Assembly: GCF_002777255.1 (NCBI RefSeq)
Contig: NZ_CP017634.1
Coordinates: forward strand, 2,492,903 to 2,556,902
Direction: 5' to 3'
DNA: 64,000 bases
Source of the DNA: Candidatus Formimonas warabiya
Lineage (GTDB): Bacteria > Bacillota > Dehalobacteriia > Dehalobacteriales > Dehalobacteriaceae
Below, piece by piece: positions 62,019 to 64,000 of the stretch; the first letter of the stretch is position 1, and each line of letters opens with the position of its first letter. A program made the position numbers and the translations under genes. Under the pieces are notes generated by a model. That model did no database searches. It saw only the letters and a program-made list of their open reading frames with translations, and had not been told where the DNA came from.

Positions 62019-63049
62019 TAATATTTTGCACACATTTTTAAAATAGCGGTCTCCAAAAGGGCCAGGGGTTCCCCTTTTCCCGTCTTGATCGCTACATCCG
62101 CATCCAGTAGATGGGCCAGTCCTTTCACCAGCTCATCAGGATAGAAGTTTTGGCTTTGCTGCATCCCTTTCTTAACCACATAAGGATGCAGCCCTAACTC
62201 GTCGGCCATGCGGGCTTCTCCCAGACCCTTTCTGCTTAAGACCTGAATTTGGAGCAAGATTCTGATCTGTCTGGCCAAGAGAGACAGTACTTTCATCTCC
62301 GGCTCCCCTGTTCTGACCAGCTCGCGCAGTTGGAAAACAGCAGAAGATGCTTCTCTCCTGCTCATGGCATCGATCAGGTTAAAAACACTTAAGGTACTGC
62401 TTTGACCGAGGGTTTGCATCACATCCCGGAGGGTGACTTCCCCGGCCGGTCCTACAAAAAGAGCCGCCTTTTCAATCTCATGTTCCAGTGTGGAAAGATT
62501 GTTTCCCCCTGCCACCGCCAAATAATCCAAAACCGGTTTTAAAGCTTTTTTCCCTTTCTCCTGAAAACGTTTTTCGATCCATCTATTTAATTCCTGCCCC
62601 TTGAGAGGAGCAAACTCCATCACCTGACCCACTTTTTTAATTAATTTGACCATTTTTCTTTTCGCGTCCACTTTTTCCCCGGCTACCAGCACCAGACAGG
62701 TTGAAGGGGACGGGTTGTCCAAGTAGGTTAATAAAGGGTCTAATTCCTGATCTTTGCTCTCTTCTCCGCCTCCTTTTGCCGTCGTAAACCAGGGGGCCCC
62801 CGTTACCACCACCAGCCTTTTCTCGGCAAAAACCGGCAGCACATTAGCGGAAGCGGCCACCTGAGCAGGTGAAACGACCGCCCCGTCCAATTTTTCATAG
62901 TTAAAATCTCCGATCCCTTCCGCCACCAGGAAATGGGTTAATTTCTCCAAAGCCTCTTTGATCAGAAGCGTTTCCGGCCCATAAAAAAGATAAACTAGGG
63001 AGAGTACCCCTCTTTTAATATCATGAAAAATCGGTAATTGTTCCATCAA
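62018..63049 (-). CDS. holA: DNA polymerase III delta subunit
   Basis: About 343 residues. YLFYGPETLLIKEALEKLTH near the start, LVVVTGAPWF and the C-terminal LARQIRILLQIQVLSRKGLG region match HolA, the clamp-loader subunit that opens the sliding clamp. A TTG directly precedes an ATG; the ATG is the likelier start. The stop codon lies at the edge of a MITE-like element. Confidence 0.92.
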   Translation of the reverse strand: MMEQLPIFHDIKRGVLSLVYLFYGPETLLIKEALEKLTHFLVAEGIGDFNYEKLDGAVVSPAQVAASANVLPVFAEKRLVVVTGAPWFTTAKGGGEESKDQELDPLLTYLDNPSPSTCLVLVAGEKVDAKRKMVKLIKKVGQVMEFAPLKGQELNRWIEKRFQEKGKKALKPVLDYLAVAGGNNLSTLEHEIEKAALFVGPAGEVTLRDVMQTLGQSSTLSVFNLIDAMSRREASSAVFQLRELVRTGEPEMKVLSLLARQIRILLQIQVLSRKGLGEARMADELGLHPYVVKKGMQQSQNFYPDELVKGLAHLLDADVAIKTGKGEPLALLETAILKMCAKY

Positions 63050-63135
63050 TCTTCCTCTTCTTCCCTATTTAGCTGCTTAAATTGTCCCAATTTATCCGGT
63101 CCTTGTCAAGTAACTTGACAAAGAAAGGGGTTTTG

Positions 63136-64000
63136 TCAGCCATCTTTGAATGTCTGAACCCGGATCTCTTTTCCATCGGTGGAAAAAGTGACGGCCCCAT
63201 GCAGATCCGTACGGAAAAGGGGGATCTCCCGCTCCTCCCAATATTCGACTACCTCAGGACCCGGATGGCCAAAAGAATTTTTTCCCACACAGACCACAAC
63301 CATGCGGGGAGAAACCTGTTCATAAAAAGAAGGCAAGAAACTGTTTTTACTGCCGTGATGGGGCAGTTTCAGCACATCTGCCTTTAAATCAAGGCCGCTG
63401 TCCAGCAAAGAAGTTAAACAGGCTATTTCCGCATCCCCTGTCAATAAAAAAGAAACATGGCCATAGGATAATTTTAGGACCAAACAATTATTGTTGGTAT
63501 CCGCATCCGTTCCCGTAAAGGGCTGTCCGGGACTGCATACATATAGTTTAATCCCCCGGTCCAAAAAGATCTCTTGTCCCCGGGTCACCGGAACCGCCGG
63601 AACGTTTTTTCTCTCCGCCAGTTCTAAGAGAGGCTGAAGCTCGGGAGATGCTACAAAGGGCCGGGCAAAAACAAACTTGTCCACTTTTAATTCATCCAGG
63701 GTGGGGAAAAGGCCCAACATATGGTCCTCATCCGGATGTGTGAGCAGGACCAGATCCAATCGCTCCAGTCCCAGGCTTTTCAGGTAAGGAACAACAATTC
63801 TTTCCCCCACCTGGGAACCGGAGGCGTTAGGCTTTCCCCCGCCGTCAATGAGGCAGGTACGCCCGGAAGGGCTCTGGAGAAAAATACAATCCCCCTGCCC
63901 TACGTCGACAAAGGTCACATTGAGCCGGCCATTCCCGGAAACCGGCAGGGCCAGAAAGACGATGAAAATGCCCAGGGCGGCAGCCTGATAAAACTTGCCC
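63136..64000 (-). CDS. comEC: ComEC/Rec2 DNA uptake channel, C-terminal part (partial)
   Basis: The reading frame is open to the right edge, so only the C-terminus is seen. A last membrane helix (AALGIFIVFLALPVSG) is followed by the metallo-beta-lactamase-like domain: VTFVDVGQGDCIFLQ, LLTHPDEDHMLG (metal ligands), LLTGDAE and LKLPHHGSKNS. This domain is linked to processing of the incoming DNA strand. comEC-holA order is usual in Firmicutes. A GTG at 63918 would give a soluble fragment, but the in-frame helix upstream argues for full-length ComEC. Confidence 0.9.
   Translation of the reverse strand, partial: GKFYQAAALGIFIVFLALPVSGNGRLNVTFVDVGQGDCIFLQSPSGRTCLIDGGGKPNASGSQVGERIVVPYLKSLGLERLDLVLLTHPDEDHMLGLFPTLDELKVDKFVFARPFVASPELQPLLELAERKNVPAVPVTRGQEIFLDRGIKLYVCSPGQPFTGTDADTNNNCLVLKLSYGHVSFLLTGDAEIACLTSLLDSGLDLKADVLKLPHHGSKNSFLPSFYEQVSPRMVVVCVGKNSFGHPGPEVVEYWEEREIPLFRTDLHGAVTFSTDGKEIRVQTFKDG

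Overview
The window comes from an endospore-forming member of the Clostridia, most likely a Peptococcaceae-type anaerobe. The evidence is Gram-positive gene order (comEC-holA-rpsT, spoIIP-murJ-lepA-hemW-hrcA-grpE-dnaK-dnaJ-prmA-rsmE-mtaB-HIT-rpsU), a CIRCE operator, spoIIP, strong AGGAGG ribosome sites and a flotillin/NfeD pair. The genus is inference. Almost all genes lie on the minus strand; only lysR, rpsT and a c-di-GMP enzyme are on the plus strand.

Left third (1-22.6 kb): an ethanolamine-utilisation bacterial microcompartment (BMC) locus. It encodes two complete ethanolamine ammonia-lyases (eutB/eutC twice), the reactivase EutA, a corrinoid adenosyltransferase EutT, a PduS-type cobalamin reductase followed by the start of a PduT-type shell protein, shell proteins (EutM, EutL, EutS, EutN and a second permuted-type small BMC protein), EutJ and EutP, four permeases (EutH plus three APC-family carriers), and two separate EutW/EutV-type histidine kinase/ANTAR regulator pairs. 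Three layers of control can be read from the DNA. There are two sigma-54 promoters (ahead of eutS and eutM), each with the same AAGTCA-N4-TGACTT palindrome 64-65 bp upstream. Ahead of eutH there is an ANTAR-type dual hairpin that competes with a terminator. Further hairpins that look like attenuators lie elsewhere in the locus. The aldehyde/alcohol dehydrogenase and phosphotransacetylase genes expected in such a locus are not in the window and may lie off the left edge.

Middle (22.6-40.8 kb): a NfeD-FloA membrane operon, then a peptide-utilisation island. The island has an Opp-type ABC transporter with lipoprotein receptor, four tandem M29/COG2309-type metallo-hydrolase paralogues, an Asp/Glu/hydantoin-type racemase, a D-cysteine desulfhydrase-like PLP enzyme and a PepV-like M20 dipeptidase, next to a divergent LysR regulator. 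The suggested role is uptake of small peptides or amino-acid conjugates followed by hydrolysis and D-amino-acid breakdown.

Right (40.8-64 kb): housekeeping genes. The notable insertion is a group II/III (thermosome-like, archaeal-type) chaperonin between hrcA and grpE, in the place of an ordinary stress gene and under the CIRCE/HrcA promoter. The rest covers tRNA/rRNA/protein modification, LepA, MurJ, SpoIIP, a small holin-like membrane protein, S20, a PAS-GGDEF-HD-GYP protein, DNA polymerase III delta and the C-terminal part of ComEC. Several MITE-like repeats with imperfect terminal inverted repeats sit in the gaps of this region (about 44.6, 52.3-52.6 and 61.8-62.0 kb).
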